Part shown: piece by piece, positions 44,252-53,581 of the stretch
Numbering within the stretch: position 1 is the stretch's first letter
How the letters are laid out: every line of letters starts with the position of its first letter
NCBI GenBank assembly: GCA_030430205.1
Contig: JAUIGE010000029.1
Coordinates: forward strand, 1 to 64,000
DNA from: Bacteroidia bacterium
Lineage (GTDB): Bacteria > Bacteroidota > Bacteroidia > J057
Length of the DNA: 64,000 bases
Direction of reading: 5' to 3'
Translations under genes and position numbers: made by a program
Notes under the pieces: generated by a model
What the model saw: only the letters and a program-made list of their open reading frames with translations
Database searches by the model: none
Told to the model about the DNA's origin: nothing

Positions 44252-45157
44252 ATGAAAAAGCATTTTTTCCTTACCCTAATTAGCTTCTTCTTTTGTTCCT
44301 TATTATGGGCACAAAACTATCGGGAAGCCTTTCTCAAACACCTAAAAGCTGAAGATTCTACTGCACAGATAGAATTGCTGGTAAAATGGGAGCAAGCACA
44401 ACCCGATGATCCAGAGCTCTTTGTGAGCTATTTTAACCACTATTTTATGCAAGGTCGGGAAGAGGTTCTTTCTCTCAATGCTGGAATTCCCAGCGGAGAA
44501 AGCTTGCAGCTTCAGGATTCGAGCGGTAAGGTGGTAGGCTTTATGGGCAGCAGGATTTTATATGACTATAAGGCGATAGAAAAAGGCATCTCATACATTA
44601 ACCAGGGCATCTCCAAATATCCCTCCCGGCTCGATATGCGATTTGGCAAAATTTATGTCTATGGGCAGATGGAAGATTGGGAATCTTTCACTCAGGAAAT
44701 CCTGAAGACGATTTCCTATTCAAATGAAATCGGCAACCAATGGACCTGGTCCAATGGAGAAACTGTGGAGGATGGCGAAGCCTTCTTTTTATCCAATATA
44801 CAAAGCTACCAACATCAACTATTTGCCACAGAGGAAGATTCGCTCCTCAGCAATATGAGGCGTATCGCCGAACAGAGCTTGATTTTTTATCCCAATGATG
44901 TTCCCAGCCTTTCCAACCTATCGATCACCTATCTCCTGACGGAGAAGTACGACGAAGCCCTGGAGCCTTTGTTCAAAGCCCAAAAAATAGATCCCAGGGA
45001 TGGTATTGTCCTAAACAATATCGCCCGGGCCTATGTGCTGAAAGGCGATAAGAAAAAGGCATTGAAATATTATAAAAAAGTGATAAAGTATGGAGATGAG
45101 GATGGGCAGGCTTATGCGGAGAAACAGATTGCGCGCCTGAAGGAGGATAAAAAATAA
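44252..45157 (+). CDS. Exported TPR-repeat protein
   Basis: The 301 residues begin with a signal peptide (MKKHFFLTLISFFFCSLLWAQ). The rest is alpha-helical, with recognisable tetratricopeptide units in the last 80 residues (PSLSNLSITYLLTEKYDEALEP, IVLNNIARAYVLKGDKKKALKYYKKVI), and looser helical pairs before them. TPR proteins act as scaffolds in protein complexes; here the partner is unknown. The location should be periplasmic. It is separated from threonine dehydrogenase only by the heptamer array, which may separate transcripts. Confidence 0.82.
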   Translation: MKKHFFLTLISFFFCSLLWAQNYREAFLKHLKAEDSTAQIELLVKWEQAQPDDPELFVSYFNHYFMQGREEVLSLNAGIPSGESLQLQDSSGKVVGFMGSRILYDYKAIEKGISYINQGISKYPSRLDMRFGKIYVYGQMEDWESFTQEILKTISYSNEIGNQWTWSNGETVEDGEAFFLSNIQSYQHQLFATEEDSLLSNMRRIAEQSLIFYPNDVPSLSNLSITYLLTEKYDEALEPLFKAQKIDPRDGIVLNNIARAYVLKGDKKKALKYYKKVIKYGDEDGQAYAEKQIARLKEDKK

Positions 45158-45202
45158 ACATACCCAGGCTGCCTGAATATTTTATGGTGGCAAGCTTTTT
45201 TT

Positions 45203-46486
45203 CTACCAGGCCTCCTCATAGGCATTGCAAATGATGCGGAACAGGGTATTGGAATTGGCTCCACTATAGCCTGGGATGTTGCTGTTCACCATCATATCGA
45301 CGTAGATGCCATCAGGTAAAATCGCAAATGCGCCATGTACCTGCTTCCCATCCGATGCACCTAAATCGCCTCCGTGGCTAAAAGCCCTGCCGCGCGTGGT
45401 ATTGCGTTCCGTGGTAAATCCCTGTTTCCAGCCTAAAGTGGGATGATCCATCATGATTATGCGGTTTTCGGGGCTGAGGATCTCGTCATTTTCCCACATT
45501 CCCATGATTATTTTGACAATATCCGCGGCACGCATAAACCAACCTCCGCCCCCTCCATGACTTGTCCAATCGGTTTCAAATGCAGAACCAGCCTCATTGC
45601 CTGAGCTAAAATAATGAAGGGTCTTCACATCACCTCCAGGAGCCTTTTGCTCTGCATCAATGACACCTACCGGCTCAAAAACCCGTGTTTTCATATACTT
45701 TTCATAGTATTTTTTACTCAGGGCGTCTGTGATGGCGGGCGCGGTCTTTAACTCATTGTCAGCATCAGGAAGCTGTTTCCACAGGGCAGGGATGATGATT
45801 CTCATGATGGCAAGATCAGCATTTAGGTATCGGTATTTATTGTTGTCTGGATTGTCATCCACCACCAGGCTGTCTACGGCGGCAGAGGTAAAACTAAGCT
45901 TCAGACCCGCAAAATTCGTTGTGCTTTTTCCATCACTGTTGGTTCCCGGTACGGCAGTCCTGTGGCCTAAGCAATGACGAAAACTGAGTTTTTTCACATA
46001 AGCAGGCAAAGCCCAATCTGTGGGTAAATAAGGCCAGATCAAATCATCCACTGTTAAGTTATTTGCCGTGAGCAACTGCAACAAGGCGGCCGTTGTGAAG
46101 GACTTGGTCTGACTGGCAATATTAAAAATATTGCAATCACTCATAAAGTAGATACAATCGATCTTTTTTCTGGCGAAACCACCGCTTGCAGTACCAATAA
46201 TGCCTCCCTTGTAGCCTACTGCGATCTGGTAACCAACCGCAGATGAGATCGAATCCTCGAGTGCCAGAATAAATTTTTGCTTATCAAAAACAGATCCTGA
46301 AGGCCCCATGGGCGTTTCGCCTGAATAGGTAAGCGGGCAATCGGCGGTGGGCTCTTCTTCGCCATTGCCAGAGCCCAGGTTATTCCGTTCACACTGGCTT
46401 AAGCCTTCTTTACATCCCTGAGAAAAGAGAAAACTGAAAAGGGCCAATGCCAGGAGCAAATGATGAAAAGTTTTTAGTTGGATCAT
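45203..46486 (-). CDS. Serine hydrolase / beta-lactamase-family lipoprotein
   Basis: The 427 residues start with a lipoprotein-like signal (MIQLKTFHHLLLALALFSFLF, then SQGC). The beta-lactamase/transpeptidase-like fold is indicated by the SxxK motif in ASQTKSFTTAALLQLL (around residue 125), a YxN-type triad in KYRYLNADLAI, and HGGDLGASDG near the C-terminus as the KTG equivalent. Proteins of this class C-like family are carboxypeptidases, esterases or peptidases as well as lactamases; the activity cannot be told from sequence. It is probably on the periplasmic side of a membrane. The gene stands alone. Confidence 0.85.
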   Translation of the reverse strand: MIQLKTFHHLLLALALFSFLFSQGCKEGLSQCERNNLGSGNGEEEPTADCPLTYSGETPMGPSGSVFDKQKFILALEDSISSAVGYQIAVGYKGGIIGTASGGFARKKIDCIYFMSDCNIFNIASQTKSFTTAALLQLLTANNLTVDDLIWPYLPTDWALPAYVKKLSFRHCLGHRTAVPGTNSDGKSTTNFAGLKLSFTSAAVDSLVVDDNPDNNKYRYLNADLAIMRIIIPALWKQLPDADNELKTAPAITDALSKKYYEKYMKTRVFEPVGVIDAEQKAPGGDVKTLHYFSSGNEAGSAFETDWTSHGGGGGWFMRAADIVKIIMGMWENDEILSPENRIIMMDHPTLGWKQGFTTERNTTRGRAFSHGGDLGASDGKQVHGAFAILPDGIYVDMMVNSNIPGYSGANSNTLFRIICNAYEEAW

Positions 46487-46557
46487 TAGTTGATGATTGT
46501 TTAGGATTCTTTGGCCCTTGTATTCGCAAGTCCTTTCCTAAACCTTAACAACTTTTT

Positions 46558-47274
46558 TTAAAGAAGTGGATTCTTCGCCTTCGTAGCGCGAAAAGCCTTC
46601 AGATAATAGGGCTCAAAGCCCACCAAATCCGCGAAGTCCTTCGCCTGAAACCTGCGCCAAAGCGCAGGCCCCATATTGGCGGCGGAGGAAAGCTCCTCCG
46701 GTAGCAGGATCGCATTCGGCGATGCCGAAAGGATCTCCGAGCATTTGGCTACGCCATCCCCCACAAAGATCACTTTGTGATCTGCCAGCAAGTCAGCAAA
46801 AGCCTCATCTTCGATGATTTTCGCCTCTATTTCCGTTTCCGCATGCATCTGCGCATCATACTGCTGGCAGTAGACCTCCATGCGGCGCGCATCGAGCATG
46901 CTGATGATTTTGGCGTCGAGTTGATGGGCGAGTCCCTGGACTTTCCAGGCGATGCCTTCCAGGCTGGGAAGCGCCATCAGCGGCTTATCCAGCGCCATGC
47001 AGAGACCTTTGGCGGTGGAGGTACCTACCCGCAGACCGGTATAGGAGCCGGGCCCATCGGCCACAGCGATCGCCGCCAGCGATTTCATTTCCACTTCAAG
47101 ATCCTCCAGCAAAGCCTGGATCATGGTCGTGAGTAAACGCGCATGCGACTTCGCCCGGCGATATTCTATCTGCCCCAGCAATGCATCTTTTGAAAAAAGC
47201 GCCACTGAGCCCAATGGGGTGGCTGTATCCATTGCAAGGATAAAGGGTCCTGTATGTTCGATTGTTTTTGCCAT
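46558..47274 (-). CDS. tsaB: tRNA threonylcarbamoyladenosine biosynthesis protein TsaB
   Basis: TsaB is the partner of TsaD in making the t6A37 modification of ANN-reading tRNAs. The 238 residues show the ASKHA-type opening ILAMDTATPLGSVALFSK, then AVADGPGSYTGLRVGTSTAKGLCMAL, the family hallmark. ATG 47274 was chosen over an upstream TTG at 47280. The region upstream of the start holds a long perfect palindrome (47306-47364) shared with the divergent rqcH gene. Confidence 0.93.
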   Translation of the reverse strand: MAKTIEHTGPFILAMDTATPLGSVALFSKDALLGQIEYRRAKSHARLLTTMIQALLEDLEVEMKSLAAIAVADGPGSYTGLRVGTSTAKGLCMALDKPLMALPSLEGIAWKVQGLAHQLDAKIISMLDARRMEVYCQQYDAQMHAETEIEAKIIEDEAFADLLADHKVIFVGDGVAKCSEILSASPNAILLPEELSSAANMGPALWRRFQAKDFADLVGFEPYYLKAFRATKAKNPLL

Positions 47275-47305
47275 ATCCAAAAGTCAAATTTAGCGTATAT
47301 TCGCG

Positions 47306-47364
47306 CTAATCCTGTCTTAGCTTTACTAAACCTCTAAGGTTTAGTAAAGCTAAGACAGGATTAG
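47306..47364. repeat. Perfect 28-bp-arm palindrome between divergent genes
   Basis: Arms 47306-47333 and 47337-47364 are exact reverse complements around CTA. The inner AGCTTTACTAAACCT matches the palindrome at 20148-20196 except for one base, while outer arms differ. It lies between the starts of tsaB and rqcH, where it would affect both leader RNAs. Confidence 0.9.
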
Positions 47365-47384
47365 AAAAATCCCCAAAATAACCC

Positions 47385-48980
47385 ATGCATTTCCACCACT
47401 ATACCCTCCAACAACTGGCTGCAGCGATGAGCCAAACCTATTTGGGAGAGCAGGTGTATGCATGTTTTTCCCAAAACAAAAACGAGCTTGTCATTGAATT
47501 TGACAGCTTTTATCTGCGTATCGGCTGCCATACGCCCCAGACCTATATCATCCCTGTCAGCGAGTATACCAAGGCCCGCAAAAATGTAGTTGACCTTTTT
47601 CCTGAGCTTATCGGTCATAAGTTGGTGTCGGTACGGGTCGTGCCCTGGGAGCGGGTATTGATTCTGGAATTGGATAGAAACCGGCAGCTGATCTGCAAAA
47701 TGCATGGCCCACAAGCCAATGTCATCCTGGCTAAGGCGGGAAAGCCGCTCAGGCTGTTTGTCAGGGAAAGGGAAAAAGATTGGGAATTTGAAGAAATACC
47801 GGGATTTTTTGAGGAGGAAAAATTGGCTTTAGCTGATCGGCAGGAGGCATGGAGCCTGAAAGCAGTATTGGACCAGCTCAGGCAGGTTTCGCCTGTTTTT
47901 GACAGGCAGTTTGCTGCCCGGGTATTTGCCTCTCTGGAGGAGGGCCTGTCTTTTGAAGCTGCGCTTCGGAAGGTGATCGGCGAAGCTCAGGACGAAACCT
48001 TTTTCATCCGGAAGGAAAACCATAAAATCAGGATGTACCTGTTTCAGCCGGAGGCTGAAGGGGAGATGATCGCCGTAAAAGGCGTAATACCGGCCTTGCA
48101 AGCCTATATGACGGCTCACTTTCAGTTTGAAAGCTACCGGAATTTTTACCAGCAGGTAAAAAAGGAAATTGCCAAACCCTACCAGAAATTCCAGAAAATT
48201 CTGGCCTCCTACCAAAGAAATATTGACCAGCTGGAAGGCGAGCGCGATCCCGGTGAACTGGGAGATATATTGATGGCCAATCTGCATGTGCTGAAAATGG
48301 GAGAGGAGAAGGTGGTCCTGGATGATTTTTATACGGGAGAAAAAACCACGATTAAACTCAAGAAAAACCTCCCGCCTGCAGAGAATGCCGCTTATTATTA
48401 TACGAAGCGAAAACAGCAAAAAGCCCGATTGAATTACCTCAAAAGCCAACTTGACGATATAGAGGATAAAATGCTGGATGCCCAGGAAGAATGGGAGTCC
48501 TTCAATGAACTTCCCAGCCCGGAAAATCTTCCTTTTGCCCCTGATGGCTTTAATACCCAAAAGCTGAGGGAAGTGAAAAAAGTATTGAAAAGATTGGCCA
48601 AAGAGCAGGAAGAGGAGGATAAAAAATCGCCTTTTCGCACCTTTTGCAAAGCAAACTATGACATCTTCGTTGGCAAAAGCGCCAAAAATAACGATCTGCT
48701 CAGCTTCAAATTTGCCAATAAAGAAGACCTCTGGCTGCACGCCAAAGATGTGAGCGGCTCTCATGTCATCATTCGTCAAAAGCCCGGGCAAAATATCCCC
48801 GAAGCTGTGCTGGAATACGCTGCAGGCCTCGCCGCCTACTACTCCAAGCGCCGCATGGACAGCTTTGTGCCGGTGACCTATACGCCCCGAAAGTACATCC
48901 GCAAGCGCAAGGGCGACCCGCCGGGGATGGTGGTAGTAGAAAGAGAAGAGGTCATAATGGCTGAGCCTGTGAAATCTTAG
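47385..48980 (+). CDS. rqcH: NFACT-family ribosome quality-control protein RqcH
   Basis: RqcH/Rqc2 homologues bind obstructed 50S subunits and add C-terminal alanine tails to stalled chains. The 531 residues comprise an NFACT-N region (about 1-260; YFLxIGCHTPQTYI-like start, RQLICKMHGPQANVILAKAG), a long coiled-coil middle (about 270-410; ARLNYLKSQLDDIEDKMLDAQEE) and NFACT-R (about 415-510; VGKSAKNNDLLSFKFA, DLWLHAKDVSGSHVII). The last motif with SGSHVII is diagnostic. The name FbpA (fibronectin-binding) is used for the same family. It is shorter than Firmicutes RqcH, as is usual in Bacteroidota. Confidence 0.9.
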   Translation: MHFHHYTLQQLAAAMSQTYLGEQVYACFSQNKNELVIEFDSFYLRIGCHTPQTYIIPVSEYTKARKNVVDLFPELIGHKLVSVRVVPWERVLILELDRNRQLICKMHGPQANVILAKAGKPLRLFVREREKDWEFEEIPGFFEEEKLALADRQEAWSLKAVLDQLRQVSPVFDRQFAARVFASLEEGLSFEAALRKVIGEAQDETFFIRKENHKIRMYLFQPEAEGEMIAVKGVIPALQAYMTAHFQFESYRNFYQQVKKEIAKPYQKFQKILASYQRNIDQLEGERDPGELGDILMANLHVLKMGEEKVVLDDFYTGEKTTIKLKKNLPPAENAAYYYTKRKQQKARLNYLKSQLDDIEDKMLDAQEEWESFNELPSPENLPFAPDGFNTQKLREVKKVLKRLAKEQEEEDKKSPFRTFCKANYDIFVGKSAKNNDLLSFKFANKEDLWLHAKDVSGSHVIIRQKPGQNIPEAVLEYAAGLAAYYSKRRMDSFVPVTYTPRKYIRKRKGDPPGMVVVEREEVIMAEPVKS

Positions 48981-48981
48981 G

Positions 48982-49011
48982 TTGTGCCTTGACAGTTAAT
49001 TTGTAACTTTA
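48982..49011 (+). promoter_or_regulatory. Bacteroidota-type promoter before nuoH
   Basis: TTG at 48982-48984 and TAACTTTA at 49004-49011, with 19 bp between, fit the -33/-7 consensus except for the last base. The start point would be about 45-50 bp before ATG 49064. Confidence 0.5.
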
Positions 49012-49063
49012 CCCAGTCATCATTTTACCATTTTTTGGCCTATAATTTTTGGTTTGAAGGCTC

Positions 49064-50110
49064 ATGGATTTAACATCTGAAATTTTTCTCATATTCCCTG
49101 TTCTGCTCGTTATGCTGACTTGCGCAGCTTATGGATCGTATGCAGAGCGCCGCGTTGCAGCCCTTTTTCAGCAAAGGGTGGGTCCCAACCGCGTAGGGCC
49201 TTTTGGCCTCTTACAACCACTGGCGGATGTACTGAAGCTCCTGATCAAGGAGGATATTACACCGGGCTCAGCCAATCGCTTTATACATTTCCTCGCACCG
49301 GTGATCTCTGTGGCCATGGCCATGATCACTTTTGCGGTGATACCACTCGCCAAATTTGGCGATACGACCCTGGTTATCAGCGATATCAACATCGGTATGT
49401 TGTTTTTGCTGGCGGTGACTTCGGTTTCAGTCTATGGCATCACCCTGGCGGGCTGGGCTTCGAATAGCAAATATTCTCTCCTGGGAGGACTTCGGGCTTC
49501 TGCTCAGATGGTGAGCTATGAGTTGCCTATGGGACTTGCGGTGGTGAGCGTCATCCTGCTGACCAATGCCCGCATGGAAAGCGGAGCAGAGTTTCTCAAT
49601 GTGAGCGCGATCGTAGAAGCGCAGCGCGGATGGTGGAATATCTTTGTAAATCCCCTCGGTTTTGTTATTTTCTTCATCTGTGCCCTGGCAGAGGCGAGCC
49701 GTACACCTTTTGACCTGATCGAAGCAGAGCAGGAACTGGTAGGTGGATTTCATACAGAATATAGCTCCATGAAGTTTGGCATGTTCATGGTCATGGAGTT
49801 TTTGCACCTGGTGATTCCTCCGGCGATCATCACCACCCTTTTCCTGGGAGGTTACATAGGCCCTTTTGAAGGAGCCCTTGGTGTAGCCGATTGGGGATCT
49901 GCCTGGCAGATAGTCTGGGGAGTGGGTTGGTTTTTAGCAAAAACATTCACCATCTCTTTCGTGTTTATGTGGATCAGGTGGACACTGCCACGTTTCAAAT
50001 ACAATCAGTTGATGGACCTGGGGTGGAAGAAATTGCTTCCACTCGCATTGATAAATCTCTTCGTTATCGCGATAATTATTGCTGTTTTGGTCCACAATGG
50101 CTGGTTGTAA
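49064..50110 (+). CDS. nuoH: NADH-quinone oxidoreductase subunit H (complex I)
   Basis: NuoH (ND1) is the membrane subunit at the quinone-binding interface of complex I. The 348 residues give about eight membrane helices with the conserved loops ERRVAALFQQRVGPNRVGPFGLLQPLADVLKLLIKED in part, GLRASAQMVSYE, and EASRTPFDLIEAEQELVGGFHTEYSS, the last being characteristic. The neighbours are rqcH and clpC, and no other nuo gene occurs in the window, so the usual nuoA-N operon is broken up here. It has its own promoter. Confidence 0.96.
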   Translation: MDLTSEIFLIFPVLLVMLTCAAYGSYAERRVAALFQQRVGPNRVGPFGLLQPLADVLKLLIKEDITPGSANRFIHFLAPVISVAMAMITFAVIPLAKFGDTTLVISDINIGMLFLLAVTSVSVYGITLAGWASNSKYSLLGGLRASAQMVSYELPMGLAVVSVILLTNARMESGAEFLNVSAIVEAQRGWWNIFVNPLGFVIFFICALAEASRTPFDLIEAEQELVGGFHTEYSSMKFGMFMVMEFLHLVIPPAIITTLFLGGYIGPFEGALGVADWGSAWQIVWGVGWFLAKTFTISFVFMWIRWTLPRFKYNQLMDLGWKKLLPLALINLFVIAIIIAVLVHNGWL

Positions 50111-50166
50111 GCCGCTGAAACATTCAGTAAGCTTATGCGTTTTATGGGAAGTCTTTAAAAAACACT

Positions 50167-52743
50167 ATGGATTCCAGCAATTTTTCCGAAAGAGTTAAAG
50201 AAGTAATTTCATACAGCCGGGAGGAAGCAATTCGTCTCGGCCATGACTATATAGGCCCTGAGCATTTGCTTCTAGGGCTGATCAGAGAGGGTGAAGGCAT
50301 GGCCATCAAGGTGCTGGCCAATCTGGGAGTGGAGCTCTCACAGCTCAAAACGCATATAGAAAATGCCATCAAAGGCACAGTCACTACCATCAATCTCACC
50401 AACCTTCCCCTCACCCGCCAGGCCGAAAAAGTTCTTAAAATCACACGCCTTGAAGCGAAGCTTCTGAAAAGCAAAATCATTGGTACAGAGCATCTTATCC
50501 TTTCTATTTTGAGGGAAGAAACCAATGTCGCCGCTCAGATACTCTCTCGCTTTGGCATATCTTACGAGACTATCCGCGGGGAGCTGGAGCAGCGTGAGCG
50601 AACTTCGTCTCCCCGTATGTCCCTTACAAACGAGCCATCAGAATCTTCAGAGATGAGTCCACAAGAAGGAAGACCACGTAAATCGCCTAAATCCAAAACC
50701 CCTGTTTTGGACAACTTTGGTCGCGACCTGACCAAAGCCGCAGAAGAAAACAAACTCGACCCCATCGTAGGGCGGGAAAAAGAAATCGAACGGGTAGCGC
50801 AGATCCTGAGTCGGCGTAAAAAGAACAACCCCGTCCTCATTGGCGAGCCCGGTGTCGGGAAAACCGCCATTGCCGAAGGCCTTGCCCTGCGCATCATCCA
50901 GCGCAAAGTCAGCAGGGTCCTCTATAACAAAAGGGTTGTTACCCTGGATATCGCTTCTCTCGTAGCAGGCACCAAGTATAGGGGCCAGTTTGAGGAGAGA
51001 ATGAAAGCCGTGATGGCTGAGTTGGAGAAGTCTCCCGATGTCATCCTCTTTATAGATGAGCTTCACACCATCGTAGGTGCGGGAGGGGCATCCGGTTCTC
51101 TGGATGCTTCCAATATCTTCAAACCAGCCCTCGCCCGTGGCGAGATTCAGTGTATCGGCGCGACGACTCTTGATGAGTTCCGCCAGTATATTGAGAAAGA
51201 CGGCGCCCTAGACCGCCGGTTCCAGAAGGTGATGATAGAGCCTACCTCAGTAGATGAAACCCGCATCATCCTTGAAAACATTAAGTCGAAATACGAAGAT
51301 CACCACAATGTCAATTATACACAGGAAGCCCTTGATGCATGTGTGAAGTTGAGTGATCGTTACATTTCTGATAGGTATTTCCCTGACAAAGCGATTGACG
51401 TTTTGGACGAGGCTGGCAGCCGCGTTCACATCACCAATATTCATGTTCCTAAAACCATACTGGACCTTGAAGCCAAGATAGAGGAGGTAAAAGAGCTGAA
51501 AAACAAGGTGGTCAAGAGCCAGAAATATGAGGAAGCTGCTCAGCTTCGTGACCAGGAAAAACAATTGCTGGAAAAGCTGGAACAAGCCAAAATCGAGTGG
51601 GAAGAGGAGACCAAGAATAAGCGCTACACAGTCAGTGATGACGATGTAGCTGCGGTAGTATCTATGATGACGGGCGTGCCTGTAACCAAAATCGCCGCTG
51701 GCGAGATGAGCCGCCTGGTTAAGATGGGGGATGACCTCAAAGGTGCCATCATCGGGCAAGACCCCGCCATTGATAAGTTGGTAAAAGCCATCAAACGCTC
51801 TCGCCTGGGACTCAAGGACCCCAACAAACCTATTGGTTCCTTTATCTTCCTGGGCCAGACAGGTGTCGGTAAAACCGAATTGGCGAAGGTGCTCGCTCGC
51901 AGCATGTTTGACTCTGATGATGCACTGATTCGCCTGGATATGAGTGAATACATGGAAAAATTCACTGTCTCCCGCCTGATCGGAGCGCCTCCCGGATATG
52001 TGGGATATGAAGAAGGGGGACAGTTGACAGAGAAAGTACGTCGCCGTCCTTATTCCGTCATCCTGCTGGATGAGATTGAAAAAGCGCATCCTGATATTTT
52101 CAATATCATGCTTCAGGTATTGGATGATGGTTTGTTGACAGATGGTCTCGGTCGCAAAATTGATTTCAAAAACTGTATCATCATCATGACTTCCAATGTG
52201 GGGGTCAAGGAGTTGAAAAACTTTGGTTCAGGCGTGGGCTTTTCTACTTCTTCGAAGCAGGAATCCTCCTACGAAGCCATGCGCAGCACCATCGAAGGCG
52301 CCATGCGCAAGGTATTCCGTCCGGAGTTTTTGAACAGAATAGATGAGGTCATCATCTTCAATGAATTGGAGATGGAGCATATCATGGAGATCATTGATCT
52401 GCAGTTGCGCTCTGTTTTTGGGCGAATTGAAGAGAAAGGCTTTGCGATAAAATTGACTGATTCTGCGAAAGAGTTCATCGCTGAAAAAGGCTTTGACAAG
52501 CAGTATGGTGCCCGTCCACTCAACCGCGCACTCCAGAAATACCTCGAAGACCCCATCGCTGATGAAATCCTCAGAGGAGTTGCCAAAGAAGGGGATACCC
52601 TACTGGTAGATATGGAAGAAGGGGCTGAGCAGGTGAGTATCAAAGTAGAAAAAGGAAATATTTCTTTGGGCAAGAAAAAAACCAAAAAGAGTCCGACGCT
52701 TGAAAAAGAGAAGGACCCGGATGCGCCCGAAGAAACAGAATAA
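50167..52743 (+). CDS. clpC: ATP-dependent Clp protease ATPase subunit ClpC
   Basis: ClpC unfolds substrates for ClpP. The 858 residues hold two N-terminal Clp repeats (about 5-140; [23 protein letters not shown]), AAA module 1 with Walker [10 protein letters not shown] (near 225) and [12 protein letters not shown], a middle region with a UVR-like motif ([19 protein letters not shown]), AAA module 2 with GQTGVGKTE (near 560), and D2-small. The loop VGFST may be the ClpP-docking tripeptide region. The tail is a charged extension ([14 protein letters not shown]). The first two genes downstream, a CoA-binding protein and apaG, could be co-transcribed; the gap to the former is 15 bp. Confidence 0.96.
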   Translation: MDSSNFSERVKEVISYSREEAIRLGHDYIGPEHLLLGLIREGEGMAIKVLANLGVELSQLKTHIENAIKGTVTTINLTNLPLTRQAEKVLKITRLEAKLLKSKIIGTEHLILSILREETNVAAQILSRFGISYETIRGELEQRERTSSPRMSLTNEPSESSEMSPQEGRPRKSPKSKTPVLDNFGRDLTKAAEENKLDPIVGREKEIERVAQILSRRKKNNPVLIGEPGVGKTAIAEGLALRIIQRKVSRVLYNKRVVTLDIASLVAGTKYRGQFEERMKAVMAELEKSPDVILFIDELHTIVGAGGASGSLDASNIFKPALARGEIQCIGATTLDEFRQYIEKDGALDRRFQKVMIEPTSVDETRIILENIKSKYEDHHNVNYTQEALDACVKLSDRYISDRYFPDKAIDVLDEAGSRVHITNIHVPKTILDLEAKIEEVKELKNKVVKSQKYEEAAQLRDQEKQLLEKLEQAKIEWEEETKNKRYTVSDDDVAAVVSMMTGVPVTKIAAGEMSRLVKMGDDLKGAIIGQDPAIDKLVKAIKRSRLGLKDPNKPIGSFIFLGQTGVGKTELAKVLARSMFDSDDALIRLDMSEYMEKFTVSRLIGAPPGYVGYEEGGQLTEKVRRRPYSVILLDEIEKAHPDIFNIMLQVLDDGLLTDGLGRKIDFKNCIIIMTSNVGVKELKNFGSGVGFSTSSKQESSYEAMRSTIEGAMRKVFRPEFLNRIDEVIIFNELEMEHIMEIIDLQLRSVFGRIEEKGFAIKLTDSAKEFIAEKGFDKQYGARPLNRALQKYLEDPIADEILRGVAKEGDTLLVDMEEGAEQVSIKVEKGNISLGKKKTKKSPTLEKEKDPDAPEETE

Positions 52744-52758
52744 AGGAATGTATATTCC

Positions 52759-53127
52759 ATGAATAAAACGACATTAGTTGTTGGTGCGTCTCTTAATCCC
52801 GCCAGGTATTCTTATCTAGCCATTCAAAGGCTGGTTTCTCATAAGCAGGCTGTCATGGCCTACGGCCTGAGAAAAGGAGAAGTCGCTGGCGTCGCCATAG
52901 AGACGGACCAACATTTTTTTTTGGATAAAGATATCCAGACCATCACCCTCTATGTGGGGGCCGAGAGACAGGCCCCACTCTACGATTGGATTCTCCAATT
53001 GAACCCCCAGCGGGTTATTTTTAACCCGGGGACAGAAAATCCTGAATTTGAAAATCGCCTGCGCAATGCAGGGGTAGAAGTGCTGGAGGCATGTACTTTG
53101 GTGATGCTTTCTACAGGACAGTATTAG
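52759..53127 (+). CDS. CoA-binding domain protein
   Basis: The 122 residues form one Rossmann-like CoA_binding_2 domain: TLVVGASLNPARYSYLAIQRL, a glycine-rich loop variant, then AYGLRKGEVAGV, and NPGTENPEFENRLRNAGVEVLEACTLVML, where the E-x-C-T-L end is typical of YccU-like proteins. These small proteins bind CoA; the physiological role is not known. It follows clpC closely and precedes apaG. Confidence 0.88.
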   Translation: MNKTTLVVGASLNPARYSYLAIQRLVSHKQAVMAYGLRKGEVAGVAIETDQHFFLDKDIQTITLYVGAERQAPLYDWILQLNPQRVIFNPGTENPEFENRLRNAGVEVLEACTLVMLSTGQY

Positions 53128-53175
53128 GCCATTCGGGTGCTTTTTCTTAATTTTTCGCAGGAATATAGCATTCAA

Positions 53176-53571
53176 ATGGAAAACACAGTCTCAAAAATCA
53201 CAGAAGGCATCCGCGTAAGTGTACGCCCCTCCTACCAAATGGAGGAGTCTTCCCCCCAACAACATTATTACCTCTTTGCCTATGAGGTAGAAATCAGAAA
53301 TGAATCTGCCGAAAAAGTACAGCTCATGAGCCGTGAGTGGCACATCACCGATGGGGTAGGGAGCGAGCGCTATGTGCAGGGAGATGGCGTCATTGGCGAA
53401 CAGCCAATACTGGAGCCCGGCGCATCGCATAGATACCTGAGTTATTGCGATTTTAAAACCTTTGCCGGCCGCATGGCGGGATTTTATTATATGCACCGCT
53501 TTTCAGATGGCAGGAGCCTCCGGGTAGAAATCCCGGAATTTGAGATGGTCGCTCCTTTTATCCAGAATTAA
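53176..53571 (+). CDS. apaG: ApaG-domain protein
   Basis: ApaG proteins are small fibronectin-III-like beta-sandwich proteins, associated with Co/Mg resistance in enterobacteria and of unclear action elsewhere. The 131 residues show ITEGIRVSVRPSYQ, YYLFAYEVEIRNES, VQLMSREWHITDG, VQGDGVIGEQPILEPGASHRYLSYCDF and the typical G-rich end of the sheet. ATG 53176 gives the expected N-terminus; the frame is open to 53137. It converges on the giant secreted protein gene, leaving only 10 bp. Confidence 0.93.
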   Translation: MENTVSKITEGIRVSVRPSYQMEESSPQQHYYLFAYEVEIRNESAEKVQLMSREWHITDGVGSERYVQGDGVIGEQPILEPGASHRYLSYCDFKTFAGRMAGFYYMHRFSDGRSLRVEIPEFEMVAPFIQN

Positions 53572-53581
53572 AAAACGATTC

